NCBI GenBank assembly: GCA_026003195.1 | Contig: BPGU01000001.1 | Span: 915,398-979,397 of the forward strand | Direction of reading: 5' to 3' | Length of the DNA stretch: 64,000 nt | Source of the DNA: Armatimonadota bacterium | Lineage (GTDB): Bacteria > Armatimonadota > HRBIN16 | In this document: positions 43,093 through 51,752 of the stretch, one piece after another | Layout of the letters: each line of letters begins with the position of its first letter | How positions within the stretch are numbered: position 1 is the first letter of the stretch | Notes under the pieces: generated by a model | What the model saw: only the letters and a program-made list of their open reading frames with translations | What the model was told of the DNA's origin: nothing | Databases searched by the model: none | Translations under genes and position numbers: made by a program

Positions 43093-44558
43093 AGTTGCAC
43101 TCCCAGTAACTGCAGAATCAGGTTCATCATCGTTCCTACTGTGATGGCGAAGGGGAAGATGATGGCGGAAATCGCCAGAGCAGTTTTCAAGCCCCGCTCC
43201 TTCTTCATCATCAGAAATTGCGCGATGCAGGGTAGGAACAGGGTGAGCGTTATGGCGGTGACCAACAGCTGACGTCCGTTCAGCACACCGTGCTCCTGCA
43301 GGTGATACAATCCTGCCGCGCCGTAGTCACGCCGGAAGAAACCAAACAGGAAAGCGGACGCCGCCTCGTCGGGTAAGTCCATGAGATGCACCACCGGCGT
43401 GAGGGCACGCAAGGCGAGGTCGAACAGCCCCGTGATTTGCCCCAGCCATATCACCACGCTGGCAAGGATGAAGAGCGGAAAGACCTCGCGGAAGTACCAG
43501 TGCATGCGGGCGTAGGTTTTGGTGAGCACATTAGACAGTATTGGCAGGCGCATGGGCGGGATTTCGATATAGAAGGTGGCAGGAGTTCCTGGCAACACTC
43601 GCGCCGTCAGCCAGCCAATAAACAGGAAGACACCCAACAGCGTCATCGCCCATATCAGCAACGCGCCCGGGTGCGATGTCAGCAGCGCCATAATCACTCC
43701 CAGCTGCGCCGAGCAAGGAATAGCCAGCGCCAACAAGAAGGTAGCAATCAGCCGCTCACGAGGCGTTTCCAGAATGCGCGTGACCATCGTCGCCATCGTA
43801 TCACAGCCGAAGCCGAGCACCATCGGGATCACTGCTCGTCCATTGAGACCGATCTTCTTGAACAGGAGGTCAATCAGCATCGCCAGCCGTGGGAAGTAAC
43901 CGCTGTCTTCCAGGATGGAGAACATCAGGAAGAACGTGCCCACAATCGGCAGGATGAGCGCCACTGCATAGGTCACTCCCAGCGTGAAGATGCCGTACTC
44001 CCCGATGAACAGCTCCTGAATAGGTACGAAGGGGAGGAGCGTTCGGACCCAATGGGTCACGAACGGATTGATGTAGTTGCCGAACAGTCTGTTCTCCAGC
44101 AGGTCTACCAGCGTGCCTCCGCCGAAAACGCCCACGAACTGATACAGCCCATAGTAGAGCACCAGTAGCAAGATGGGAATGCCTGTCAGAGGCTGCATAC
44201 AGATTCTGCCTATCCACTCGGCGATCCCGCTGCTTGTGGTGGGTGGATAATGCACCACTTCCTGTGCCATCGATTGGGCAAGCCTCTGTCGATGGGCGAG
44301 AATCACCATGTGGAGCGGTTCGCGATAGTGCTCCTGCGCCTTCCGAATGTGTTCAGCGATGGCAGCAAAACGCTCTTCGCCCTCTCGCCGACGCACCAGA
44401 CCTTCTATCTCCTCGTCGTGCTGTAGCAACAATAAAGCCACTGCTCGTCGGCTCAGAGCGTACTCCTCGCTCAGCAGATGCTCTATAGCATCCACCGCCT
44501 TTTCAATCGGCGGTGGATAGGTGATGACTCTGTCCACTGGAAAGGTATTCACCGACAA
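43089..44558 (-). CDS. feoB: FeoB C-terminal membrane domain (separate frame)
   Basis: 489 residues. Contains the two gate repeats of FeoB (LFGNYINPFVTHWVRTLLPF, EDSGYFPRLAMLIDLLFKKI, VLGFGCDTMATMVTRIL with the conserved Cys, IPCSAQLGVIMALL) and about ten membrane helices. The GTPase is encoded by the overlapping preceding frame (56 bases shared). Possible starts are the TTG at 44558 or the GTG at 44552. A naturally split FeoB and a single-base error are both possible. The protein is otherwise complete. Confidence 0.9.
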   Translation of the reverse strand: MSVNTFPVDRVITYPPPIEKAVDAIEHLLSEEYALSRRAVALLLLQHDEEIEGLVRRREGEERFAAIAEHIRKAQEHYREPLHMVILAHRQRLAQSMAQEVVHYPPTTSSGIAEWIGRICMQPLTGIPILLLVLYYGLYQFVGVFGGGTLVDLLENRLFGNYINPFVTHWVRTLLPFVPIQELFIGEYGIFTLGVTYAVALILPIVGTFFLMFSILEDSGYFPRLAMLIDLLFKKIGLNGRAVIPMVLGFGCDTMATMVTRILETPRERLIATFLLALAIPCSAQLGVIMALLTSHPGALLIWAMTLLGVFLFIGWLTARVLPGTPATFYIEIPPMRLPILSNVLTKTYARMHWYFREVFPLFILASVVIWLGQITGLFDLALRALTPVVHLMDLPDEAASAFLFGFFRRDYGAAGLYHLQEHGVLNGRQLLVTAITLTLFLPCIAQFLMMKKERGLKTALAISAIIFPFAITVGTMMNLILQLLGVQL

Positions 44559-45066
44559 TGTTTTTCAACTCCTCAACGCCTCGCCCCGAAATCAGCGAAG
44601 CAGGAATGACCGGGATGCCCAACCGCTTTGCCAGGGCATGATGGTCGATGTGGAGATGCAGTCGCTCCGCTTCGTCCATCATGTTCAACAGCAGGATGAC
44701 CGGCAGACCGGCTTCTAACAGTTGCAGGGAGAGCGATAACATTCGGTTCAGGTTTTTGGCGTCCACCACGTGTACGACCACATCAGGACGTTCTCGAAGC
44801 AGCAACGCCCGCGCCACGCGCTCCTCTTCGGTAATCGGGGAGAGGGAGTACATGCCCGGCGTGTCGATGACCTCGCAGAGGATGCCGCCAATGCGCGTTT
44901 GTCCCCGAGCGACTTCTACCGTTGTGCCGGGGTAATTGGATACCACCACATATCTGCCTGTCAGCCGATTAAACAGCACGCTCTTGCCCACGTTGGGGTT
45001 TCCCACCAGCACCACGCGGGCGCGTGCCGTTTGATCCTGTGCTTTGTCAGGACGTGTGTGGCTCAT
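44503..45066 (-). CDS. feoB: FeoB N-terminal GTPase domain (separate frame)
   Basis: 187 residues. GNPNVGKSVLFNRLTG (G1), NYPGTTVE (G2), DTPGMYSLSP (G3) and LNMMDEAE (G4) give a full FeoB-type GTPase. Instead of continuing into the membrane domain it ends LSTAD within 56 bases of overlap with it. The ATG overlaps the DtxR stop (ATGA). Drives Fe(II) import together with the membrane part. Confidence 0.9.
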   Translation of the reverse strand: MSHTRPDKAQDQTARARVVLVGNPNVGKSVLFNRLTGRYVVVSNYPGTTVEVARGQTRIGGILCEVIDTPGMYSLSPITEEERVARALLLRERPDVVVHVVDAKNLNRMLSLSLQLLEAGLPVILLLNMMDEAERLHLHIDHHALAKRLGIPVIPASLISGRGVEELKNIVGEYLSSGQSHHLSTAD

Positions 45067-45776
45067 GTGGTCTCCTTCACCCATACGTAGCGTGCCACTT
45101 CCGGTCCAATGGTGTGCTGCATGCCGTCCACGTTAATCTGAATCAAGCCGTCGAACGGTGTTCGGCAAACTACCTCCACCTGTGCTCCCGGCACCAGCTG
45201 TAGTTCTTCGATATATTCCAGAAAATCGCGTCGCTCGTCAGTGATTTTTATCACCAGCAGGTTCATGCCTGCCTCGGCGTCGCTGAGCCGCCAGGAGCCA
45301 TCCTCAACCGTGGGGTCTATGGGGTTGCCGTGCGGACAGGTGGTAGGATTCCCCAGCGCTGTAGCGATCTTATCGGCGATTTCCGGGGCGATGTAGTGCT
45401 CCAACTTGCAGGCGAAATCGTGCACGTTGTTCCAGGGCAGTCCGATGATGTCGGTCAGCAACCGCTCGGTCAAGCGATGGATACGCAGCAGCTGGTGAGC
45501 CATGCTTTCGCCTTCAGAAGTGAGAAGGATACCCCGATAAGGCGTGTGCTCTACCAGTCCCAGTTCGGCGAGCCTCTTGAGCATGATACTGGCGGAGGCG
45601 GGGGATACGCCCATGTACTGAGCCACTTCGTTCGTGGCGACGCGCCCGACCTCTTGCTGAAGGCGGTAGATGCCTTCAATATACTCTTGCACGGTTTCGT
45701 TGACCTGCCCCTCGCGCATGGCACTGGGGCGGCACAACTCGGGCACCCGCAGCGGAATGTCGGAGCGACTGCGCAT
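45063..45776 (-). CDS. DtxR/MntR-type metal-dependent regulator
   Basis: 237 residues. Winged helix (VNETVQEYIEGIYRLQQEVG, VATNEVAQYMGVSPASASIM, LVEHTPYRGILLTSEG), then the metal-binding dimerisation domain (LTERLLTDIIGLPW, DFACKLEHYIAPE, CPHGNPIDP) and a C-terminal FeoA/SH3 domain (LQLVPGAQVEVV). The CxHG and E-H-x-I residues fit metal ligands. First gene of the feo operon, so it likely represses iron uptake when Fe(II) or Mn(II) is bound. AAAGGAA lies upstream of the ATG at 45776. Confidence 0.92.
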   Translation of the reverse strand: MRSRSDIPLRVPELCRPSAMREGQVNETVQEYIEGIYRLQQEVGRVATNEVAQYMGVSPASASIMLKRLAELGLVEHTPYRGILLTSEGESMAHQLLRIHRLTERLLTDIIGLPWNNVHDFACKLEHYIAPEIADKIATALGNPTTCPHGNPIDPTVEDGSWRLSDAEAGMNLLVIKITDERRDFLEYIEELQLVPGAQVEVVCRTPFDGLIQINVDGMQHTIGPEVARYVWVKETT

Positions 45777-45826
45777 CGGTGGTGTTCCTTTCAGGCTACT
45801 CAGATTGGATTTTTACACTCATCTAA

Positions 45827-45855
45827 ATTATGCCCTAAACATCGGTAAAAATCAA
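45827..45855 (-). promoter_or_regulatory. Promoter of the dtxR-feo operon
   Basis: TTGATT, 17 bp, CATAAT on the minus strand. Direct repeats TTTAG-N7-TTTAG overlap the -10 box and could be the repressor site, which is inference. Confidence 0.5.
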
Positions 45856-45989
45856 GATATCGCACTCTGCCGTGGGTCACTGCGGTTGGGCAACCACACT
45901 TGCAGGGTGCCACGCGTTGGGAATGGGCGGTGTTAGTGACCTGCCAACCCTCTTCCCTGAGAGGAAAGGGGGACTTTTGATGCGCGGCT

Positions 45990-46012
45990 CCCCTTTCCTT
46001 GTAGGAAAGGGG
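45990..46012. other. Perfect stem-loop between mnmE and dtxR
   Basis: CCCCTTTCC-TTGTA-GGAAAGGGG. It lies in the 268-base gap before the dtxR promoter, after the mnmE stop on the same strand. It may terminate mnmE transcription, but there is no T run. Confidence 0.45.
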
Positions 46013-46044
46013 ACGGGGGAGAGGTCTACCAAAAGGCAGCCGCT

Positions 46045-47415
46045 TCACTTGCCGATACAAAAATCGCTGAAGATGCGCTCCACAATGTCTTCTGTCACCG
46101 TCTCACCCGTAATCAGCCCAAGGGCGTCCAGTGCGCCGCGCAGGTCTACCGAAATCAGCTCGGCGGGCAGGGCGGTTTGTACGCTGTGCAACGCCTGCTG
46201 CAGGCTCTCTATCGCCCCCTGCAGAGCGATTTGATGGCGTTCGCTGGTCACGATGGCTCCTTCAGGGGTCTGCCAGTCGCTGCCCAGCAGTCTCTCCCCG
46301 ACCGTTTCCAGCAGTTGCTGGAGGTTCCAGCCTGTCCGGGCACTGATTGCCAGGGCAGGCAAGGGGACCTGCCGCGTGAGTTCTGCGATAGCCCCTTCGG
46401 AGAGCAGGTCGCACTTGTTCCACACCAGCAGGGTGCGCTCTAGAGGAACGCGAGCGAGCAGCTGTCTGTCCTCTTCGGTAAAGCCTTCCGGTGCAGAGAG
46501 CAGGAACAGGATCAGGTCGGCGTCCTGCAGGGAGCGATGTGTCCTTTCCACTCCGAATCGCTCCACCACGTCCTGGGTCTCGCGCAAGCCGGCGGTATCC
46601 CACAGCTGCACGGGGATGCCGTGTATCTGGATACTCTCCTTAATCACGTCGCGCGTCGTGCCCGGGATGTCGGTGACGATGGCTCGGTCCTCGCCGAGCA
46701 GTGCGTTCATCAGGCTGGATTTACCCACGTTGGGTCGCCCGGCGATGACCACCATCGCTCCTTCGCGGGTGAGTCGCCCGTAGCGAGCGGTGGCAAGCAG
46801 GCTCTGGCAGCGAGTAATCATCTGGTGGAGCTGCTCGCTCAGAGGGTGATAATTCATCTCCCCGATGTCGTCGGAGAAGTCCAGATATGCCTCTACCAGT
46901 GCAAGCACGCCCACCAGTTCGTCGCGGATGGCATGGATAGCGCGTGACAGTTCGCCCTCATGCTGACGCATCGCCAGGCGCTGGGCAGCCTCGGTTCGGG
47001 CACGAACGAGGTCGGCGACGGCTTCCGCCTGCGCCAGATCCAGTTGCCCATTGAGGAAGGCGCGCAGGGTAAATTCTCCCGGCTGAGCGAGTCGCGCACC
47101 GTGTCGCAGCGTGAGATTCAGCACCCGACGCAGCACCACCATCCCCCCGTGACAGCTGAACTCCACCACATCCTCGCCGGTGTAGCTGCGTGGGGCGCAG
47201 AAGGTGAGCAGTAGTGCGCGGTCGACGTGTTCCTGCGTGTCGGGGTCTATCACCGTGCCGACGTAGATACGGTGGCTCTGAATCTCCGCAGGGAGTGGTG
47301 CGAACAACTTTCGCGCAATCTCGAATGCGCGTGTGCCGCTGATTCGCACGATGCCGATGCCGCCTTCACCGGGCGGGGTTGCGATAGCAGAGATGGTATC
47401 TGTGGAAGGGAGCAT
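46045..47415 (-). CDS. mnmE: tRNA modification GTPase MnmE
   Basis: 456 residues, normal length. N-terminal TrmE domain (DTISAIATPPGEGGIGIVRIS), GTPase domain in the middle (GRPNVGKSSLMNALLG, DIPGTTRDVI, DTAGLRET, NKCD) and C-terminal CIGK with the catalytic Cys. With MnmG it adds cmnm5 to U34 of tRNAs. The gene is directly followed on the minus strand by the 268-base intergenic region, and the tRNA-Ser lies just upstream. Confidence 0.95.
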   Translation of the reverse strand: MLPSTDTISAIATPPGEGGIGIVRISGTRAFEIARKLFAPLPAEIQSHRIYVGTVIDPDTQEHVDRALLLTFCAPRSYTGEDVVEFSCHGGMVVLRRVLNLTLRHGARLAQPGEFTLRAFLNGQLDLAQAEAVADLVRARTEAAQRLAMRQHEGELSRAIHAIRDELVGVLALVEAYLDFSDDIGEMNYHPLSEQLHQMITRCQSLLATARYGRLTREGAMVVIAGRPNVGKSSLMNALLGEDRAIVTDIPGTTRDVIKESIQIHGIPVQLWDTAGLRETQDVVERFGVERTHRSLQDADLILFLLSAPEGFTEEDRQLLARVPLERTLLVWNKCDLLSEGAIAELTRQVPLPALAISARTGWNLQQLLETVGERLLGSDWQTPEGAIVTSERHQIALQGAIESLQQALHSVQTALPAELISVDLRGALDALGLITGETVTEDIVERIFSDFCIGK

Positions 47416-47438
47416 GGCGGACCCTCAAGAGGATAAGA

Positions 47439-47531
47439 TGGCGGAGCGGGTGGGATTCGAACCCACGAGGCACGTTTTGCGCGCCCACACGCTCTCCAGG
47501 CGTGCGCCTTAGACCACTCGGCCACCGCTCC
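47439..47531 (-). tRNA. tRNA-Ser(GGA)
   Basis: Acceptor GGAGCGG pairs with CCGCTCC. The anticodon loop is CTGGAGA, giving GGA. A long variable arm (GGGCGCGCAAAACGTGCCTC region) is as expected for serine. TTCGAATCC is the T loop. CCA is encoded (plus-strand TGG at 47439-47441). Confidence 0.96.
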
Positions 47532-47542
47532 TCGCACAAGCC

Positions 47543-47571
47543 ATTATATCACATCCGCCAAGAGTGTTCAA
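47543..47571 (-). promoter_or_regulatory. Promoter of tRNA-Ser
   Basis: TTGAAC, 17 bp, perfect TATAAT, ending 11 bases before the tRNA 5' end. Confidence 0.75.
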
Positions 47572-47581
47572 CGGGCGGAGG

Positions 47582-49441
47582 TCAGGAACGCACCATGAGC
47601 GTTGCCGGATAGTTCGACCCAGCAAGCGGCATCGTGCGGATGGTGATGGTGCGCTTCTGACCGGGCTGCAGGCGGATACGTGTGATGGGAAACTCTCTGG
47701 GTGGAACTGCTCTCTGCACGCCGAGCACCTCGCCGCCGATAGCGAACACGCCCCCTGCCTCGCCGCCGCTGGGCTCGAAAGCCAGCTCCACATCGCGCAC
47801 TCTGTCGGTAGGGTTCACCAGCTCCACGCGCACTTCGTAAAGGACGCCATAGTTGCCATCCAGCTTGCGCTGCTGGGTATGGTTGCTCACCGCCTGTTCT
47901 CCGATGCGGATGAACTGCCAGCGTTGCCCGACCACGTAGGTGGCAGTCAGCACCTTGTAACTGGTGGGGTAGGTATGCTCGGTGAGAGCAACCTGTTGCC
48001 GCTCTTCAGAGGTGAGGGGGCGAGGGGGGAAGAACCCCCATGCCATCGTGGTTCCTGCGAGCGGTATGGGCTGGTTCTGGTAAACCTGCATAGTCACCTT
48101 CAGCACACAGGGAGCCGCAGGCTGCGCGCCGTCTACGGGCAGCAGAAGTAACTGGAGCACGCCGCTGGCGGTGTCCAGTGGTCGGATTTTCTGTGCCAGC
48201 AGCACCACCTTGCTCTGGGGGGGAAGGGTGATGGACTGTCCGATGTTATTCATCAGGGCACGCAGGAACAGTTCGCCTGCCACATACCCCACGCGCACCG
48301 TGTCCCGAAAAGGAGTACTCGCCGCACCTGTGATGTGTGCAAGGCGCGTGGTATCGGTCGGGTTGAGCAGCTCGATTTGCAACAAGCCGTCCTGCACCAT
48401 GCCGTTCATGTGATGATAGAGCAGCCGTGCTCCCTGTGCCTCGCTCACCTCACCGGTGAACAGCGTCTGAGCTTTTTGCACTCGTTCTGGGTCGTTACTG
48501 ACCATCAACAGTACCGGCTCGTTTAACCTCAGCGGACGGTTGACCACGCTGAGTTTCAATTCCTGCTCACGCGGGATATAGCCCGGTCCGCTAGTGCGAA
48601 CCAGCACGCTGGCTGTAGTAGATTGCCCCACGTCGGGCACGCTGCCCAGACGGATGGGAGAGGTCACCTGTATTTGAGCGCCCGGCTCCAGCTGTGCCGA
48701 ACGCACAATCGCCGACTCCACCGTTTGCCTCACGAAGCTCGCCGGCAGGTTGATACCACTCACCACTACCGGCTCCGTCGGTTTGACTTCACCCGCGTAC
48801 TTGCGTACGGTGACCATCAGAGGCACCGACAACTCCCCGACAGAAACGAGCACTCGTTCGCGCCCCACCGCACGTCCGGTAATGCGCACCGTGCGCCCAT
48901 CGCCGATGACCGCGGGGTCGGCTACTCCGTCGTCCGGTGCTCCGGTAGGGGCGACGACCGCCGTGCCTTCCAGCCATCCGTTGACCCGCACGGTGCGTGA
49001 CTCGCCCAGTGGCACCAGCAGTTCGCCCGTGCTGAGGCTGAGCGGAGGGATAGAGAGGCAGTGACGTAACGAAGCCGCCCACGCCTGCGCCAGACGAAGG
49101 GGGGTGGTACCAGCAGCGCGGGCATCGGCGCGGGTCGCGTAGAGCAAAACCCCACCGCCAATGGTGACCCTCGCCCGACGCCTTTCCGCCTGAACCCCTA
49201 CGTGGCGTGCTCCGAGACCTCTAGCGACAGCTGCCTGAAGCCGTTCTGCGGCGATTTGTGCCCGTCTTTCCGGTGCGAGATCGCCGTTGGCAACGCGCAC
49301 ATGGATAGCAACCGCGCGGTTTACCATCAGTGTACTGCCTTTTACCTCCACGCGCGGCAGGATCTGCGCGTGTGCAGAAAACGCTGGTACGAAGGCGCAT
49401 AATAGAGTGATAACCAGTATACGCATATTTTCCCGTGCCAT
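47582..49441 (-). CDS. Large secreted protein of unknown function
   Basis: 619 residues. Signal peptide MRILVITLLCAFVPAFSAHA. The N-terminal part includes Arg/Ala-rich helices (RLQAAVARGLGARHVGVQAE, then HCLSIPPLSLSTGELLVPLG). Later parts contain beta-sandwich-like segments (GRTVRITGRAVGRERVLVSV, LQIELLNPTDTTRLAHITGA, YEVRVELVNPTDRVRDVELA). No family is recognised. Several Ig-like domains seem likely. GAGGAGAAAGAAG precedes the ATG at 49441. The cloverleaf repeat lies directly upstream. Confidence 0.55.
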   Translation of the reverse strand: MARENMRILVITLLCAFVPAFSAHAQILPRVEVKGSTLMVNRAVAIHVRVANGDLAPERRAQIAAERLQAAVARGLGARHVGVQAERRRARVTIGGGVLLYATRADARAAGTTPLRLAQAWAASLRHCLSIPPLSLSTGELLVPLGESRTVRVNGWLEGTAVVAPTGAPDDGVADPAVIGDGRTVRITGRAVGRERVLVSVGELSVPLMVTVRKYAGEVKPTEPVVVSGINLPASFVRQTVESAIVRSAQLEPGAQIQVTSPIRLGSVPDVGQSTTASVLVRTSGPGYIPREQELKLSVVNRPLRLNEPVLLMVSNDPERVQKAQTLFTGEVSEAQGARLLYHHMNGMVQDGLLQIELLNPTDTTRLAHITGAASTPFRDTVRVGYVAGELFLRALMNNIGQSITLPPQSKVVLLAQKIRPLDTASGVLQLLLLPVDGAQPAAPCVLKVTMQVYQNQPIPLAGTTMAWGFFPPRPLTSEERQQVALTEHTYPTSYKVLTATYVVGQRWQFIRIGEQAVSNHTQQRKLDGNYGVLYEVRVELVNPTDRVRDVELAFEPSGGEAGGVFAIGGEVLGVQRAVPPREFPITRIRLQPGQKRTITIRTMPLAGSNYPATLMVRS

Positions 49442-49487
49442 CTTCTTTCTCCTCGATCGGACTGCCAGTGGTTTGTTAAACTTGCTT

Positions 49488-49650
49488 CTTAAGATGTTGG
49501 TATTGCCCCAGCGATGGAAAATCGCGGGCAACAGGGCACGAAACCTGCTGACGCAGGTTATCCACCCCCGAAGGGGGTTTTGTCTCCGTTGCCCGCGACT
49601 TCCAGTCGCCGGGCGGTCTATCACAACATTTAGCCTTGGCAGAGTAGTAG
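49488..49650 (+). repeat. Cloverleaf-forming interspersed repeat, copy B
   Basis: 163 bp, nearly identical to copy A and in the same orientation, with the same outer stem (CGCGGGCAAC/GTTGCCCGCG) and inner hairpins. It lies in the 332-base gap between the secreted protein gene and hldE1. The remaining gap, 49651-49773, contains the palindrome CCTCCCCGC-AA-GCGGGGAGG and a copy of the GAGGCTCC motif. Confidence 0.8.
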
Positions 49651-49659
49651 CCCCACCCT

Positions 49660-49681
49660 ACCTCCCCGCAAGCGGGGAGGA
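49660..49681. other. Palindrome before the cloverleaf repeat
   Basis: CCTCCCCGC-AA-GCGGGGAGG forms a perfect stem. It lies downstream of hldE1 on the minus strand and may end its transcript. Confidence 0.35.
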
Positions 49682-49730
49682 GCATTCTATCCCCCTGCCT
49701 GCGGGGGGACAACAGGGGGGCTAATGGCTC

Positions 49731-49750
49731 GGCAGGAGCCTCGCCCTCCG
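49731..49750 (-). repeat. Short interspersed GAGGCTCCTG-type motif, copy 4 (inverted)
   Basis: The reverse complement reads GGAGGGCGAGGCTCCTGCCGAGC, identical to copy 3. It lies just downstream of hldE1. Confidence 0.4.
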
Positions 49751-49773
49751 GAAGATTGAGCGTTGACAAAGTG

Positions 49774-50781
49774 CTACTCCTCATGATGATTTTCGGCAAG
49801 CAGGCGCAGAATCTCGTCGCGTTGAGGCGGAACGACCCCCACATGACGCACCACGCTGCCAGCGGCAGCGTTTGCCAGTCGGGCGGCGGTTTGCCAGTCC
49901 GTTCCTGCTGCCAGCGCGCAGGTGAGCGTGGCGATAACCGTATCTCCGGCTCCGGCGGTATCGTACACTTCCACCGGTATGGCTGGCACGTGCAAGAAAG
50001 GATATTCTTCGGTGGAGAGAAGGATACCCTGTGCCCCCAGTGTGATCGCCAGCGCGTGTAAGCCCAGCATCTCCCGCCACGATTGCGCCATGCGGGCAAC
50101 CTGAGGCACCGCACGCAGTTCGGAATCGTTGCCCAGGCTGTTGGCAAACGTCTGCGCCTCCAGCAAGTTCATGGACGCCAGTTTCGCCCCGCTGAGATGG
50201 CGCAGGAGGGGGGGTTTCGGGTTCGCGGTGACCATCACACCTGCCGATGTGCACCGCTCGAGGACGTCCCTCACCAGCGAGGGGGTCAGTACCCCCTTCT
50301 GATAATCCGAAAGCACCACCACCTCGGCTTGTGGCAGGGCGGCTTGCAATCGACGGAGCATCTCCTCCTGCATAGAGGGCTGGAGGGGTTGGCGCTGTTC
50401 ACGGTCCAGACGCACCACCTGCTGGCTGTGGGCAATGACGCGCGTCTTACAGGTGGTCATGCGTGAGGCTTCCACCAGCACGCCCTGCACATCCGCACCG
50501 CTTTCGGTGAGGCGAGCCATCAGCAGTCGTCCCTTTTCGTCGTTGCCCACCACGCCGAACACGCTTACCCGCGCACCCAGTGCCAGCAGATTGTTGACCA
50601 CATTAGCCGCTCCGCCGGGCACGAAGCTCTCTTCCGTCCATTCTACGACGGGCACAGGTGCTTCTGGCGAAATGCGACGCACGATGCCGAACACATACTC
50701 GTCCAGCATCAGGTCGCCTACCACGATCACGCGCAAATCGGCAAAACGCTGGAGTATCTGCTCGTAGGGTTCGATAGACAC
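49774..50781 (-). CDS. hldE1 (rfaE1): D-glycero-beta-D-manno-heptose-7-phosphate kinase (HldE kinase domain)
   Basis: 335 residues, a PfkB-family sugar kinase. IVVGDLMLDEYVFGIVRRIS, GGAANVVNNLLALGA, VLSDYQKGVLT and YDTAGAGDTVIATLTCA (with the GAGD anion hole and catalytic Asp) match HldE/RfaE1. The substrate motif SPEAPVPVVE is also typical. It makes heptose-1,7-bisphosphate for ADP-heptose. The adenylyltransferase is separate at 31748-32260. Start GTG at 50781, with AGGAGAGG upstream. Confidence 0.9.
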   Translation of the reverse strand: MSIEPYEQILQRFADLRVIVVGDLMLDEYVFGIVRRISPEAPVPVVEWTEESFVPGGAANVVNNLLALGARVSVFGVVGNDEKGRLLMARLTESGADVQGVLVEASRMTTCKTRVIAHSQQVVRLDREQRQPLQPSMQEEMLRRLQAALPQAEVVVLSDYQKGVLTPSLVRDVLERCTSAGVMVTANPKPPLLRHLSGAKLASMNLLEAQTFANSLGNDSELRAVPQVARMAQSWREMLGLHALAITLGAQGILLSTEEYPFLHVPAIPVEVYDTAGAGDTVIATLTCALAAGTDWQTAARLANAAAGSVVRHVGVVPPQRDEILRLLAENHHEE

Positions 50782-50848
50782 TATCCTCTCCTGCTGCGAC
50801 GTGCTGCGCTTCGGAAAATTCGCTGTGAGAGGGTGGAATCCCTGCATC

Positions 50849-50878
50849 ACTATAGACGATTCCGCGTGGTGGGGGCAA
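50849..50878 (-). promoter_or_regulatory. Promoter of hldE1
   Basis: TTGCCC, 18 bp, TATAGT on the minus strand, in the gap after the HprK-like gene. Confidence 0.45.
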
Positions 50879-50927
50879 AGGAAGATTGTGCCTCAAGTCG
50901 CGGCGGGCAGTGTGGCGCACGGTGTGT

Positions 50928-51740
50928 TCAGGCTCTCCTTTCGGGGGGCACGAGCAGGTTCCAGAAGCCGGGATCGGGCAGGAAGTGCAGGCGGTAGGTG
51001 GGCACTTCGCGCGCGAGGGCGGAAACCACGTTCAGCATCCATTCTGCCACCTGAGCGCCCTCCGCGAACTGCAGGCTGCACTGCAAGATGGCGGTGAGCG
51101 TGTCGCGTCGGGGAAGCGGTTCCAGACGATGCTGGGTGGCGTGGCGGAGCAGGTATATCGCCTGAAGCGGGGCGCTGAGGTTCACTCCGGCGCGGGTAAA
51201 CTCGCCCCAGAAGGGCGTGCCAAACGTCCACCAGCCGGAGGGCATGTGCCGAATCGCTACCAGCTCATCGCTGAGCACCTCGGCGCGGTCGGCGAGCAGT
51301 CGGGCGACGGTGCTTTTGCCGGCGCCAGAGCGTCCCGCGAACACGTAGCCTTTGCCCCCATGGCTCACCGCCGAGGCGTGCAGTATCAGCCCTTCGTGCT
51401 GGGGCAGATACAGTGCCAGCAGGGTGCGCAGGAAGGAGTCTACCGCGTAGGCACTGCGCAGGCAGGTCACCTCCGCGCTGTCCGCCCCCGCGCTGACATC
51501 TGCCACGAAGGTATCGTATACAAAGCGCCATCCGCCTTCCGCTTGCCGGACGCTGACACTCTCCATGCGCACACGGGTGGGGGCAGAGGGCGACGGGCGC
51601 AGCACGATGCGGATATCGGTCTGTTCGTCGGGGGCGACGAAAGCGGCGTACCGCTCCTGCACCAGTTCCTGCAGGAACGTTTCGTCCGTACAGTCTAACC
51701 TCAGCGCGATGCTGGCAATAGAGAGGTTCAGGCTTTTCAT
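50928..51740 (-). CDS. HPr-kinase-like P-loop protein
   Basis: 270 residues. LILHASAVSHGGKGYVFAGR, then GRSGAGKSTVARLLA (Walker A at about residues 136-150) and LSDELVAIRHM are the pattern of HprK-related kinases. The N-terminal domain (YAAFVAPDEQTDIRIVLRPS) is not the HprK regulatory domain. Such proteins accompany peptide-modification or lasso-peptide loci in some bacteria, but no such partner is here. Twelve bases downstream of dprA, so transcribed with it. Confidence 0.75.
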   Translation of the reverse strand: MKSLNLSIASIALRLDCTDETFLQELVQERYAAFVAPDEQTDIRIVLRPSPSAPTRVRMESVSVRQAEGGWRFVYDTFVADVSAGADSAEVTCLRSAYAVDSFLRTLLALYLPQHEGLILHASAVSHGGKGYVFAGRSGAGKSTVARLLADRAEVLSDELVAIRHMPSGWWTFGTPFWGEFTRAGVNLSAPLQAIYLLRHATQHRLEPLPRRDTLTAILQCSLQFAEGAQVAEWMLNVVSALAREVPTYRLHFLPDPGFWNLLVPPERRA

Positions 51741-51752
51741 GGCATCGTGTCT

